DNA of 64,000 bases from JAFECT01 sp035551675 (GTDB taxonomy: Bacteria > Pseudomonadota > Alphaproteobacteria > Caulobacterales > Caulobacteraceae): the NCBI GenBank assembly GCA_035551675.1, contig DASZMV010000090.1:1-64000 (forward strand), read 5' to 3'. The position numbers and the translations under genes were made by a program. How positions within the stretch are numbered: the first letter of the stretch is position 1; each line of letters starts with the position of its first letter. The notes beneath the pieces were generated by a model. It searched no databases. It had not been told where the DNA came from and saw nothing but the letters and a program-made list of their open reading frames with translations. Of the stretch, positions 32,541-41,211 are shown piece by piece.

Positions 32541-35210
32541 ATGGATGTCGTCGTCGTAGAAAGTCCGGCTAAGGCCAAGACCATCAACAAGTATCTTGGC
32601 CCGGCCTATAAGGTTCTGGCGTCCTACGGCCACGTCCGGGACCTGCCCTCCAAGGACGGGTCAGTGCGGCCCGACCAGGACTTCGCCATGGACTGGGAGG
32701 TCGATCCCAAGTCCTCCAAGCGTATCAGCGAGATCGCCGAGGCCATGAAGGGCGCGAACCGCCTAATCCTGGCCACCGACCCCGACCGCGAGGGCGAGGC
32801 GATCAGCTGGCACGTGCTGGAGATCCTCCAGAAGAAGAAGGCGATCAAGGACGCCGAAGTCCAGCGCGTCACCTTCAACGCCATCACCAAGTCCGCCGTG
32901 GCCGAGGCCATGGCCAACCCGCGCTCCATCGATATGGAGCTGGTCGACGCCTATCTGGCGCGGCGGGCTCTCGACTATCTGGTGGGCTTCAACCTGTCGC
33001 CGGTGCTGTGGCGCAAGCTGCCGGGCGCGCGTTCTGCGGGCCGCGTGCAATCGGTGGCGCTGCGTCTGGTCGTCGATCGCGAAATCGAAATCGAGGCCTT
33101 CCGCAGCCAGGAATACTGGACCGTCGAGGCCGACGTGTCGGCCAACTCGCCGGCCTTCCTCGCGCGTCTGGTGAAGCACGACGGCAAGAAGCTCGGCAAG
33201 TTCGACCTTCCCAACGAAGACGCCGCCAACGCCGCCAGGCTCGCAGTCGAAGCCGGCGCCTTCACCGTCGCCGCCGTCGAGAAGAAGCCCGGCCGCAAGT
33301 CGCCGTCGCCGCCGTTCATGACCTCGACCCTGCAGCAGGAGGCGGCGCGCAAGCTCGGCTTCTCCGCGACGCGCACCATGCAGACCGCGCAACGCCTGTA
33401 CGAAGGCGTCGACATCGGCGGCGAGACGGTGGGCCTGATCACCTACATGCGGACCGACGGCCTGCAGGCCGCGCCGGAAGCCATCGACGAGGCGCGCCGC
33501 GTGATCGGCCAGCGTTACGGCGCCGCCTACGTTCCGGACTCCGCGCGCCTCTACAAGACGAAGGCGAAGAACGCCCAGGAAGCGCACGAATGCATTCGCC
33601 CGACCAGCCTCGCGCGACATCCGGACTCCCTGCGCCTCGAGGGCGACCAGCAGCGGCTCTATGAGCTGATCTGGAAGCGGATGATGGCGTCGCAGATGGA
33701 GTCGGCGCGGGTCGAAAAGACCACCGTCGAGATCGAAAGCGCCGACGGCAAGACCGGCCTGCGCGCGTCCGGTCAGGTCGTCCTGTTCGACGGCTACCTC
33801 GCGGTCTACGAGGAAGGCCGCGACGATACCGGCCGCGATTCCGGGAGCGAGGACGAAGACGGCGGCCGCCTGCCGGCGATCAACGAGGGCGCGAAGGCTG
33901 TAGTCGCCGCCGCGCGCGCGGACCAGCACTTCACCGAACCGCCGCCGCGCTATTCGGAAGCGACGCTGGTGAAGAAGCTTGAGGAGCTCGGCATCGGCCG
34001 TCCCTCGACCTACGCCTCGATCCTGGGCGTGCTGCGCGACCGCGCCTACGTCCGTATGGACAAGAACCGTTTTATCCCGGAGGACAAGGGCCGCCTGGTC
34101 ACCGCCTTCCTCGAACAGTTCTTCGCCAAATACGTCGGCTACGATTTCACCGCGGATCTGGAAGAGCGTCTCGACCAGGTATCGGCGGGCGATCTCGACT
34201 GGAAGGTCTTGCTGCGCGACTTCTGGCAGGACTTCCACGCCGCCATCGCCGGCGCCGGCGAACTGCGCATCACCCAGGTGCTGGATGCGCTGACCGAAGC
34301 GCTGGCGCCGCATCTGTTTCCCGACAAGGGCGACGGCCATGACCCGCGCACCTGTCCGTCGTGCTCGGCGGGGCGTCTCAGCCTGAAGACCTCGAAGTTC
34401 GGCGCCTTCATCGGCTGCTCGAACTATCCCGAGTGCCGCTACACCCGCCCGGTCGCGGCGCCCGGCGCCGATGGCGAGAACGCGGAGGGCGGCGATCGCG
34501 AACTCGGAACCGATCCCGCAACCGGCGAAGCCGTCAGCCTGAAGATCGGCCGCTTCGGGCCCTATGTGCAGTTGGGCGCCGGTGAAAAGCCGAAGCGTTC
34601 GTCCCTGCCCAAGGGATGGCAGCCCGCCGAAATGGATCTGCCGCGCGCGCTCAAGCTGCTGGCGCTGCCGCGTGAGGTTGGGCTGCACCCGGAGGACGGC
34701 AAGCCGATCACCGCGGGTCTCGGCCGCTACGGACCGTTCATCCTGCACGCTGGCACCTACGCGAACGTCTCGGACATCGACGAGGTGTTCGACATCGGCC
34801 TCAACCGCGCCGTGACCCTGCTCGCGGAAAAACGCGCCGGCGGCGGACGCCGCCGCAACGAAGCGACCGTGTTGGCGGAGGTCGGCGACCACCCCGAAAC
34901 CGGCCAGCCGGTGCGCATCCTGTCGGGCAAGTACGGTCCCTACGTGAAATCCGGCGACGTGAACGCCACCCTGCCCCGCGGCGCCGATCCCAAGACGGTG
35001 ACCATGGAGCAGGCCGTCGCGCTGATCGCCGAACGCGCGGCGAAAGGCGGCGGCAAGAGCAAGGGCCGCAAGACCGCGACGCCCAAGAAGACCGCTGCGA
35101 AGAAGACTGCAGCGAAGAAAGCGCCGGCTAAGAAAGCCGCAGTCAAGAAATCGGGCGCGAAGAAATCGAGTGCGAAAAAAACCACCGCAAAGAAGAGAGC
35201 CGCCGGCTAG
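32541..35210 (+). CDS. topA: DNA topoisomerase I
   Basis: Type IA topoisomerase that relaxes negative supercoils. ATG 32541 starts MDVVVVESPAKAKTINKYLG at the TOPRIM domain; the upstream frame to 32475 adds unrelated residues over a TTGACA sequence. TOPRIM acidic motif is ATDPDREGEAISWH. The catalytic tyrosine is Y302 in GLITYMRTDG. A zinc ribbon follows (C605, C608, C626, C632: CPSCSAGRL, GCSNYPECRY), then repeated topoisomerase C-terminal domains (SLKIGRFGPYVQLG, LGRYGPFILH, LSGKYGPYVKSG). The last ~45 residues are a Lys/Ala-rich histone-H1-like tail. It converges on the PPC-domain gene with a 4-nt overlap. Confidence 0.96.
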   Translation: MDVVVVESPAKAKTINKYLGPAYKVLASYGHVRDLPSKDGSVRPDQDFAMDWEVDPKSSKRISEIAEAMKGANRLILATDPDREGEAISWHVLEILQKKKAIKDAEVQRVTFNAITKSAVAEAMANPRSIDMELVDAYLARRALDYLVGFNLSPVLWRKLPGARSAGRVQSVALRLVVDREIEIEAFRSQEYWTVEADVSANSPAFLARLVKHDGKKLGKFDLPNEDAANAARLAVEAGAFTVAAVEKKPGRKSPSPPFMTSTLQQEAARKLGFSATRTMQTAQRLYEGVDIGGETVGLITYMRTDGLQAAPEAIDEARRVIGQRYGAAYVPDSARLYKTKAKNAQEAHECIRPTSLARHPDSLRLEGDQQRLYELIWKRMMASQMESARVEKTTVEIESADGKTGLRASGQVVLFDGYLAVYEEGRDDTGRDSGSEDEDGGRLPAINEGAKAVVAAARADQHFTEPPPRYSEATLVKKLEELGIGRPSTYASILGVLRDRAYVRMDKNRFIPEDKGRLVTAFLEQFFAKYVGYDFTADLEERLDQVSAGDLDWKVLLRDFWQDFHAAIAGAGELRITQVLDALTEALAPHLFPDKGDGHDPRTCPSCSAGRLSLKTSKFGAFIGCSNYPECRYTRPVAAPGADGENAEGGDRELGTDPATGEAVSLKIGRFGPYVQLGAGEKPKRSSLPKGWQPAEMDLPRALKLLALPREVGLHPEDGKPITAGLGRYGPFILHAGTYANVSDIDEVFDIGLNRAVTLLAEKRAGGGRRRNEATVLAEVGDHPETGQPVRILSGKYGPYVKSGDVNATLPRGADPKTVTMEQAVALIAERAAKGGGKSKGRKTATPKKTAAKKTAAKKAPAKKAAVKKSGAKKSSAKKTTAKKRAAG

Positions 35211-35626
35211 TCCCTCGGTGGTTTCGGCCGAACGCTGAGTTCGTCGTATCCCGTCTGCGAATCCAACGGCCGCGTGAACGCGACATCCGTCAGTTCGCCG
35301 ATCACCAACTCCGCGGTCGTGTTCACGATGCACCCGGAGACCAGGTGCCCTCCGATGCAGACGCCGTCGCGGCGGCTGAGGGCGATGTGGAGATGAGCGC
35401 CGTCCGGCGAAAGCGTGCCGGTCAAGGACACGATCTCCATCGGTTCGTCGAACGTCTTGAACACGTCGGTTGCACCCAGGACGCCCGGCATTCTCAACTG
35501 GGCGCGGGAGAGACTGCCTACACAGGCGACGATGCAGCCTGCGCCTATCGCGAACTCGCGAGTCAGGCGTTCCAAGGCATCATTCAGATCGGTCCCCGGG
35601 GTCAGCCGCACGGCATGGGTGCGCAT
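35207..35626 (-). CDS. PPC-domain (DUF296) protein
   Basis: A 139-residue single-domain protein of the PCC/PPC (DUF296) family. It starts MRTHAVRLTPGTDLNDALERL and contains GAHLHIALSRRDGVCIGGHLVSGC (quoted in part: GAHLHIALSRRD, IGGHLV), with the metal-binding His cluster of bacterial PPC proteins. In plants this domain is found in AT-hook proteins; the bacterial single-domain role is poorly defined. It starts 9 nt after the TIR-TPR stop on the same strand, so the two are probably co-transcribed. Confidence 0.87.
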   Translation of the reverse strand: MRTHAVRLTPGTDLNDALERLTREFAIGAGCIVACVGSLSRAQLRMPGVLGATDVFKTFDEPMEIVSLTGTLSPDGAHLHIALSRRDGVCIGGHLVSGCIVNTTAELVIGELTDVAFTRPLDSQTGYDELSVRPKPPRD

Positions 35627-35635
35627 GATGGAACC

Positions 35636-37372
35636 CTAACCGATCCCCAGCCGCGCCTTCGTCCTGGCGACGATCTCCTGGTAACGCGGGTGGTCGCGGA
35701 CCGGGTCCCAGTCGTTGTCGGCTTCGAGTCCCAGAAACGACTCCTTGCCCGCGGTCGCCATGACCCCGTCGAAGAGATCCAGAGCGCGCTCGATTTCTCC
35801 ACCGCGAACCATAGCGCAGGCAATATTGTAGCGCGCCTGTCGATTGTCCGGGTCGATGAGCAGCGCATGATCGGCCCATTCCATCGCCCTCGCCTTGTCG
35901 CCGCGCCGGAACAGGCACGAAACGCCGAACGCGAGCGCGCCGACTTCGTCGGGCCGAGCCTTGAGCAATCGCTCGAGGCGTTCGAGCGTGATCTCCGACA
36001 TCGCGTCGCCGTCCTTGGAGCGTTCCAAGACGTCGTAGATCTGCACCAGCATCCCCGGCGCCCAATAGCCCTGCGGATCGAGCTCCGTCGCGGTTTCTAA
36101 CCACGCCGCCGCCTCGGCGAATCGGCGGGTCTGGAACGCCCACCGGGCGGCGCCGACGGTCACCTCGAAGGACTTAGGGTCGAGTTCCAGCGCTCGCCGG
36201 TGCTCGACTTCCGCCTCATCATATTTCCCCTGACCCGTCAGAATCCGCCCCCTCGCCGCGTGGGCATCGGCGAGCATGGGATCGAGGCTCAGCGCGCGCT
36301 CCGCGGCCTCCCAGGCCTCTTCCATCGTCGCGCCTTGCAGGAAGCGAACGTCGGAAAGCGAAATCGCAAGCAACGCCCAGGCCTGCGCATAGTGCGGGTC
36401 GATCTCGATGGCGCGCCGGCAAAGGCGCACGGTCATCTCCTTGTCGCGGACCGACGCCATGTTCACCCAGGCCTTACGCGCCATCAGATAGTATTTGTAG
36501 GCCTCCGGGTCGGTGGTCGACCGCTGGGCGATCGCCTGGCTCTCCGCGGGCAGCAGCTTTAGCTTCAGCGCGGCCACGATCGCGCGTGAGATTTCGTCCT
36601 GGACGGCGAAGATGTCGTTGAGGTCCCGGTCGAACCGCTGGGCCCAGACGTGTTCGTCGCTCGCGGCGTCGATCAGCTGAGCGGTAATGCGCACCCGATC
36701 GCCCGCGCGGCGCACGCTGCCCTCCAGCACGTGCGTCACGCCGAGTTCGCGGCCAACCTGAGCGACCTTTACGCTCTTGCCCTTGAAGGTGAAGGCGGAG
36801 TTCCGCGACGCAACCGACAGCGCCGAGACCTGGCTCAGGTCGGTGATGATGTCCTCGCTGATCCCGTCGCTGAAATATTCCTGCTCAGGATCGCCGCTCA
36901 TGTTCACGAACGGCAGCACGCAGACCGCGGTCTTGGCCGACGTCCGTTTGCGTCCAGCCGTTTGACGATCGGGCGCGGCTGCGTCGCCGAGCTGGATCTT
37001 GAGCGTGCGCACCAGCTGGAGAAACGGATCGCTGGCGCTCGACTCGCCCCACCCGTCGAAATCCACCGTATGGATCGCCCGCACATCGATGGGAAGCTGG
37101 GCGTCGCCGAAGCGGATCGGCACCAGAATGCCGCGGTCGGCGGCGTCGCGCGCCTCGCCCCGCACCCAGCGCGAGGCGACCGAGTCGACGGTCCAGACCA
37201 CCACGACGGCCTTGGCGTGGGCGAGCGCGTCGGAGATCAGGTTGTCGAATTCCTGGCCGGGCGCGATCTCCGGGTCCCACCAGACCGACCAGCCCTCATG
37301 CTCGATCGCCGCCACGATCGGGCGAACCCGATCGCGGTCCTTTCGCGAATAGGACACGAAGATGTCGGCCAT
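35636..37372 (-). CDS. TIR-TolB-like-TPR protein, copy 1
   Basis: A 578-residue soluble protein. Residues 1-140 form a TIR domain (MADIFVSYSRKDRDRV, GWSVWWDPEI, SVASRWVRGEARD). The WVRGE motif places Glu73 where TIR NADases keep the catalytic Glu. Residues about 145-270 are a TolB-N-like domain (CVLPFVNMSGDPEQEYFSDG, VASRNSAFTFKGK, LGVTHVLEGSVRR), usually attached to class III cyclases. Residues 300-570 hold TPR repeats (AEVEHRRALELDP, ADHALLIDPDN). There is no signal peptide or TM segment. ATG 37372 has GGGGAAG upstream. The paralogue at 38684 has the same layout. NADase, scaffold or sensor roles are all possible. Confidence 0.85.
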   Translation of the reverse strand: MADIFVSYSRKDRDRVRPIVAAIEHEGWSVWWDPEIAPGQEFDNLISDALAHAKAVVVVWTVDSVASRWVRGEARDAADRGILVPIRFGDAQLPIDVRAIHTVDFDGWGESSASDPFLQLVRTLKIQLGDAAAPDRQTAGRKRTSAKTAVCVLPFVNMSGDPEQEYFSDGISEDIITDLSQVSALSVASRNSAFTFKGKSVKVAQVGRELGVTHVLEGSVRRAGDRVRITAQLIDAASDEHVWAQRFDRDLNDIFAVQDEISRAIVAALKLKLLPAESQAIAQRSTTDPEAYKYYLMARKAWVNMASVRDKEMTVRLCRRAIEIDPHYAQAWALLAISLSDVRFLQGATMEEAWEAAERALSLDPMLADAHAARGRILTGQGKYDEAEVEHRRALELDPKSFEVTVGAARWAFQTRRFAEAAAWLETATELDPQGYWAPGMLVQIYDVLERSKDGDAMSEITLERLERLLKARPDEVGALAFGVSCLFRRGDKARAMEWADHALLIDPDNRQARYNIACAMVRGGEIERALDLFDGVMATAGKESFLGLEADNDWDPVRDHPRYQEIVARTKARLGIG

Positions 37373-37466
37373 CGTCTTCCCCAGGCGTGGCCCAGCCATA
37401 GGCGCCCGCGGCGGACGGGGCAAGGAAAGAGGCCGCCTGGACCGTCGCCCGCTTTGGTAACCGTCA

Positions 37467-37480
37467 CAGTAAAGTTACTG
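37467..37480. promoter_or_regulatory. Inverted repeat in the divergent TIR-TPR / exported-protein gap
   Basis: CAGTAA-AG-TTACTG is a perfect 6+6 inverted repeat midway between two divergent genes (starts at 37372 and 37560), 94 and 79 bp away. The position fits a shared operator; no regulator is identified. Confidence 0.35.
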
Positions 37481-37559
37481 GCCCGACAGACGAATCTCGT
37501 TTTCGCCCTGCCGAAGCCGGGCTTTTCTTCCGCCGGGGTTTCTGGTGGGGAGTTCAGTC

Positions 37560-38636
37560 ATGGTCGTCCGTCCCTTGCGGGCCGTCCTGATGGGCGCGCT
37601 GTTCTGCGTCGCAGGCTTCGGGGTCTCCGGCGCGGTGGAAGCGTCTTACGACGACCAGGTCGGCCTGCCCCACAATGTGGTCGAAGACGCCGAGGCCTGG
37701 CAGGCTTTCGTGACTCACGCGGGCGCGGTGAACGCCGCCTTCGCCAGCGGCCAACAGGTGCGCGCCGCGCTGAAGACCGGCGCGGGCTATGAGCCCGGCC
37801 AACTCGAACAGGGCGAGATCGCCTATGCCGCCCTGGTCGCCCTGCAGCAGGCTGACTTCGTCGCGGGCCTTCGCCGCATCGCCGACGACCCGGCGCAGAA
37901 CCAAGCCCTGGCGCAGCGCCTGATGGGCGATCCGTCCTCGGTCTACAGCCTGCCGGGCGCGGAAGAGGCCGCAGGCCTCGCCACCGCGCGCATTCAGGAA
38001 CAAGCCCGTCACCTCGCCCAGGTCGGCGCCGAGGTGAAACAGTCGGCCTACGACGTGCAGCACAGTTCCTGGTCGCAGGTGCGCGACAGCGATCGCCGCG
38101 CGCGGCTGGCGCTGGTGAAGAAGATCTCGGCGACGCGCTTCGTCGCCAAACCGCAGGACGGCGAAACCCTGCGCAAGGTCATGGCTGACCTGTCCCAGGC
38201 GCCCGATCCCGACTTCACGCGGCGCGAAGGCTCGCCGGTGGTCACCCGCGCCCTGGTGCTCGCCGCGCTCGCGGTGCTGCGCCGCACCGACGATCCGCGC
38301 GTCGTGCGCACGGTGCTCTACGAGCCCGACACCCAACGCTGCTTCAACTGGGCGAAGCTGGCCCTCTACGAGTGCCTGGCGGTTGCGGGCCCGCGCTACG
38401 AAGACATCTTCTGCCTCGCCGAGCACGGTCTGAAGGAGACCGCCACCTGCGTCAGCGCCTCGACCCACGCGAGCTGGAAAAGCGCGTCGTGGGAAGCCAG
38501 CCGCACGGCCGCCCTGACGCCCCCGGCTCCGGTCGCAGCGACCATCGTTAGAGCCCACGGTCGCCGCCTGGTCCGCCACTCGACCGCCCATTCGTCCCAT
38601 CGCCGGCGCCGCGGCCAGGCCCACCGCTTGCCCTGA
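37560..38636 (+). CDS. Exported protein of unknown function between two TIR-TPR genes
   Basis: A 358-residue protein. ATG 37560 has GGGGAG 7 nt upstream and starts a signal peptide (MVVRPLRAVLMGALFCVAGFG, cleavage near GAVEA). The body is mostly helical (TGAGYEPGQLEQGEIAYAAL, AQRLMGDPSSVY, ATARIQEQARHLAQVG). Three cysteines cluster late (TQRCFNWAKLALYECLAV, EDIFCLAEHGLKETATC). The last 40 residues are Arg/His/Ala-rich and low complexity. No enzymatic motif is recognised. The second TIR-TPR gene starts 47 bp downstream on the same strand, suggesting one transcript. Confidence 0.75.
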   Translation: MVVRPLRAVLMGALFCVAGFGVSGAVEASYDDQVGLPHNVVEDAEAWQAFVTHAGAVNAAFASGQQVRAALKTGAGYEPGQLEQGEIAYAALVALQQADFVAGLRRIADDPAQNQALAQRLMGDPSSVYSLPGAEEAAGLATARIQEQARHLAQVGAEVKQSAYDVQHSSWSQVRDSDRRARLALVKKISATRFVAKPQDGETLRKVMADLSQAPDPDFTRREGSPVVTRALVLAALAVLRRTDDPRVVRTVLYEPDTQRCFNWAKLALYECLAVAGPRYEDIFCLAEHGLKETATCVSASTHASWKSASWEASRTAALTPPAPVAATIVRAHGRRLVRHSTAHSSHRRRRGQAHRLP

Positions 38637-38683
38637 GGGCGAACCTGTCGCAAAGGCTGAACAGCCTTGGGGCGCGCCCGACC

Positions 38684-40462
38684 ATGTCCGACGTCTTCAT
38701 TTCCTACGCCCGCGACGATCAGGCGACCGCTGAGCGGTTCGCCCGCGCGCTCGAGGCTGGGGGATTTACGGTCTGGTGGGACGCGGCCCTCCGAAGCGGC
38801 GAAACCTATGACGAGGTGATCGAGACGTCGCTTCGCAACGCGCTGGCCGTGATCGTGCTCTGGTCGCCGCATTCTGTCGCGTCGCGCTGGGTGCGGGCCG
38901 AGGCAACCCTCGCCGACCGCGCCAAGACGCTGATCCCTGCGATGATCGCGCCTTGCGACCTGCCGATCGTGTTCGAGTTGACCCACACCGCGAAACTCAC
39001 CGGCTGGTCGGGCGATGTGCGCCATCCGGCGTGGACGGCTTTAGTCGCCGACGTGCGGCGGCTGGTGGATCAGGGTCGCGAACGCACCGCCGACGTCACT
39101 CAGCCCGCAGCACCCTCCGCAGCGCCCGAAGCGAAAACTGATCGTCCACTGGTCATGGTGCTTCCGTTCGTGAACATGAGCGGCGATCCGGAGCAGGAGT
39201 ATTTCAGCGACGGCGTCAGCGAAGACATCATCACCGACCTCAGCAAGGTCGCGGCCCTGTCCGTCGTTTCGCGCAGCACCGCCTTCTCCTTCAAAGGCCG
39301 CACCGTCGCGGTCGCCGAGCTGAAACGCACGCTCGGCGTCACCCACATTCTCGAAGGCAGTGTGCGCAGGTCTGGCGCACGGGTGCGCATCACCGCCCAG
39401 TTGCTCGACGCCGCCCATGACGCCCAGATCTGGGCGGAGCGGTTCGACCGCACGCTCGACGACATCTTCGAAATCCAGGACGAACTGGCCGCCGCCATCG
39501 TACGCGCGCTGAAGGTCCAGCTGGCGCCCGCGGAAAAGTCCGCCATAGAGCGCCGCGGCACCCAGAACATCGAGGCGTATGAGCTGTTCCTGTTGGCCCG
39601 CGAATTCGAGCGCACCGGCAGCGAGCGCATGAAACCGCTGACCGTTCGCCTCTGCCGCCGCGCGGTCGAACTCGACCCCGCCTTCGCGCATCCCTGGGCG
39701 TTGCTGGCGCTGGCCGAAAGCGAAATGGCGCAGCGCGGGGTGGCCGGATCGTCGGCCGCCGTCGCGGTGGAAGCGGGGCGGCGCGCGATCGAACTGGCCC
39801 CCGACCTTGCGGAGGCTCAGGCAGCCTTGGGCGAGGCGCTAGGCCGCGGCGCCACGCTCGCGCTGTCGCAAGGCCAGCCCTATATCGAGCGAGCGCTCGA
39901 ACTCGATCCGAACTGTTATGAAGCTTTACTCTATTTTGGTTACATCCACATTTTCAACAGCGATTTCGAAGCAGCCGCTCGTTGTTTCGAAGGGGCCTGC
40001 GCAGTCGATCCGCGCGCCTTTCGGCCCGCCGGCATGGTGCTCCAGTGTTACAAGGCGCTGGGCGATGCAGCGCGATCCCAAGCCGCCGCGCGACGCTCGC
40101 TCGCACTTTGCGAACGTCTACTGGGGACAGAGCCCGATCATGCCGGCGCGCTCGGCTTCATTGTCAATGCGCTGACCGTGTTGGGCGAACCGGATCGCGC
40201 TCGCGAATGGGCAAAGCGCGCGGTGCTGTTCGACCCCGACAACAATCGCCTGATCTACAACGTCGCCTGTGGCATGGCGCAGTTGAACGACGTGGACGCC
40301 GCCTGCGACCTGCTGGAGCGCATCGTCGAGCGGGTCAGTCCGGGCTGGATTTCCTGGATGACCATGGACAACAGCCTCGACGCAATCCGCGAAGCGCCGC
40401 GGTTCAAAGCGTTCCTCGCAGAGGCTTTGAAGCGCGTCGATGCAAACGCGGAGACGTCGTGA
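38684..40462 (+). CDS. TIR-TolB-like-TPR protein, copy 2
   Basis: A 592-residue paralogue of the protein at 35636-37372. The TIR domain is MSDVFISYARDDQATAERFA ... FTVWWDAALRSGE ... SVASRWVRAEATL, with Glu73 in the NADase position. A Pro/Ala linker (about 130-150) leads to the TolB-like domain (MVLPFVNMSGDPEQEYFSDG, VVSRSTAFSFKGR, LGVTHILEGSVRRSG), then TPR repeats (AVELDPAFAHPWALLA, IELAPDLAEAQAALGEA, ALELDPNCYEALLYFGYI). The TolB-like part is much closer to copy 1 than the TIR and TPR parts are, so the copies have diverged at both ends. No membrane segment. No defence gene is adjacent. Confidence 0.85.
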   Translation: MSDVFISYARDDQATAERFARALEAGGFTVWWDAALRSGETYDEVIETSLRNALAVIVLWSPHSVASRWVRAEATLADRAKTLIPAMIAPCDLPIVFELTHTAKLTGWSGDVRHPAWTALVADVRRLVDQGRERTADVTQPAAPSAAPEAKTDRPLVMVLPFVNMSGDPEQEYFSDGVSEDIITDLSKVAALSVVSRSTAFSFKGRTVAVAELKRTLGVTHILEGSVRRSGARVRITAQLLDAAHDAQIWAERFDRTLDDIFEIQDELAAAIVRALKVQLAPAEKSAIERRGTQNIEAYELFLLAREFERTGSERMKPLTVRLCRRAVELDPAFAHPWALLALAESEMAQRGVAGSSAAVAVEAGRRAIELAPDLAEAQAALGEALGRGATLALSQGQPYIERALELDPNCYEALLYFGYIHIFNSDFEAAARCFEGACAVDPRAFRPAGMVLQCYKALGDAARSQAAARRSLALCERLLGTEPDHAGALGFIVNALTVLGEPDRAREWAKRAVLFDPDNNRLIYNVACGMAQLNDVDAACDLLERIVERVSPGWISWMTMDNSLDAIREAPRFKAFLAEALKRVDANAETS

Positions 40463-40782
40463 CCAAGGGCTGCGTCCTTGCTGCAACGATGCTGAAGGCC
40501 GCACCCGATCATCACGACCGGTCCCAGGTCGCACTCCGGCCGGTAACTGCAGAATAGCCCCACGTCATCAAGGAGATAAGAAGAACCAACTCGAAATGAC
40601 GATCGCTCTTCACCATACAACTTAGGGTCCGCCGACGGCCATGAAAGTAAAATGCCGGTTTCTAATGTTGACCCGCTACCCAAACTGGAGGCTTTGATCC
40701 CCACGTTAATATTCGAGTAACCCTCGCGGTCCGCCTCAGGCTCAGCGATCGTTTGAGGGACTTGGACGCGTTGGGGGGATTT
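40463..40782. other. Gene-free 320-bp region upstream of the curli-like operon
   Basis: No convincing coding sequence. It is less GC-rich than its surroundings, especially 40570-40730, and presumably carries the csgF promoter. A loose CtrA-like arrangement TTAA-N7-GTAA is at 40706-40720. GGGGGG immediately upstream of the csgF ATG (40772-40778) is the likely ribosome-binding site. I see no clear -35/-10 pair. Confidence 0.5.
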
Positions 40783-41211
40783 ATGCGTAAGTGGGCGTTC
40801 TTAGCCGCGGTGCTGGCGGCTGCCCTGACGGTCAGTGCTCAGAGCGCCGGCGCTCAACAACTGGTTTACACGCCGATCAATCCGGCCTTCGGCGGCAACC
40901 CCGGCAACACTGCCCAACTGGAAGCCGACGCGGCGGCGCAAAATCCGTTCAAGCCGGTCAACAAAAACCAGAACCTGACGCAGTCGCAGCTGTTTGCGCA
41001 GCAACTGCAGTCGGAACTGCTGTCGAGTCTCGCCAACCAGGTGGCGGAAGCCATCTTCGGTCCCAACGCGCAACCGAACGGCACCTTCTCCTTCGGCGGC
41101 GAGACCGTGAGCTTCGTGCGCACTCTGGGCGAGGTGACCATCACGATCACCGACCCGGCGGGCCAAGTCACCATCATCACCTTGCCGACCGCGCCGACCG
41201 GCACGCCATGA
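40783..41211 (+). CDS. csgF: Curli assembly protein CsgF-like
   Basis: A 142-residue exported protein with signal peptide MRKWAFLAAVLAAALTVSAQ, cleaved near AGAQQ. The mature start QQLVYTPINPAFGGNPGN is the CsgF signature: this N-terminus plugs into the CsgG channel. NPFKPVNKNQNLTQSQLFAQQL continues the helical neck (quoted in part as QNLTQSQLFAQQL), and the C-terminus is beta-rich (GEVTITITDPAGQVTIITLP). In E. coli CsgF links the secretion pore to the nucleator. The stop overlaps the csgG start by ATGA. Confidence 0.92.
   Translation: MRKWAFLAAVLAAALTVSAQSAGAQQLVYTPINPAFGGNPGNTAQLEADAAAQNPFKPVNKNQNLTQSQLFAQQLQSELLSSLANQVAEAIFGPNAQPNGTFSFGGETVSFVRTLGEVTITITDPAGQVTIITLPTAPTGTP

Noticed and set aside
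32763..35333. An 856-codon open frame opposite topA
   Set aside because: Antisense shadow of topA with Arg/Gly-rich, motif-free translation.
40706..40720. TTAA-N7-GTAA as a CtrA site for the curli-like operon
   Set aside because: One mismatch, no nearby GANTC site and no known CtrA control of csg genes; matches of this quality are expected by chance in a window of this size.
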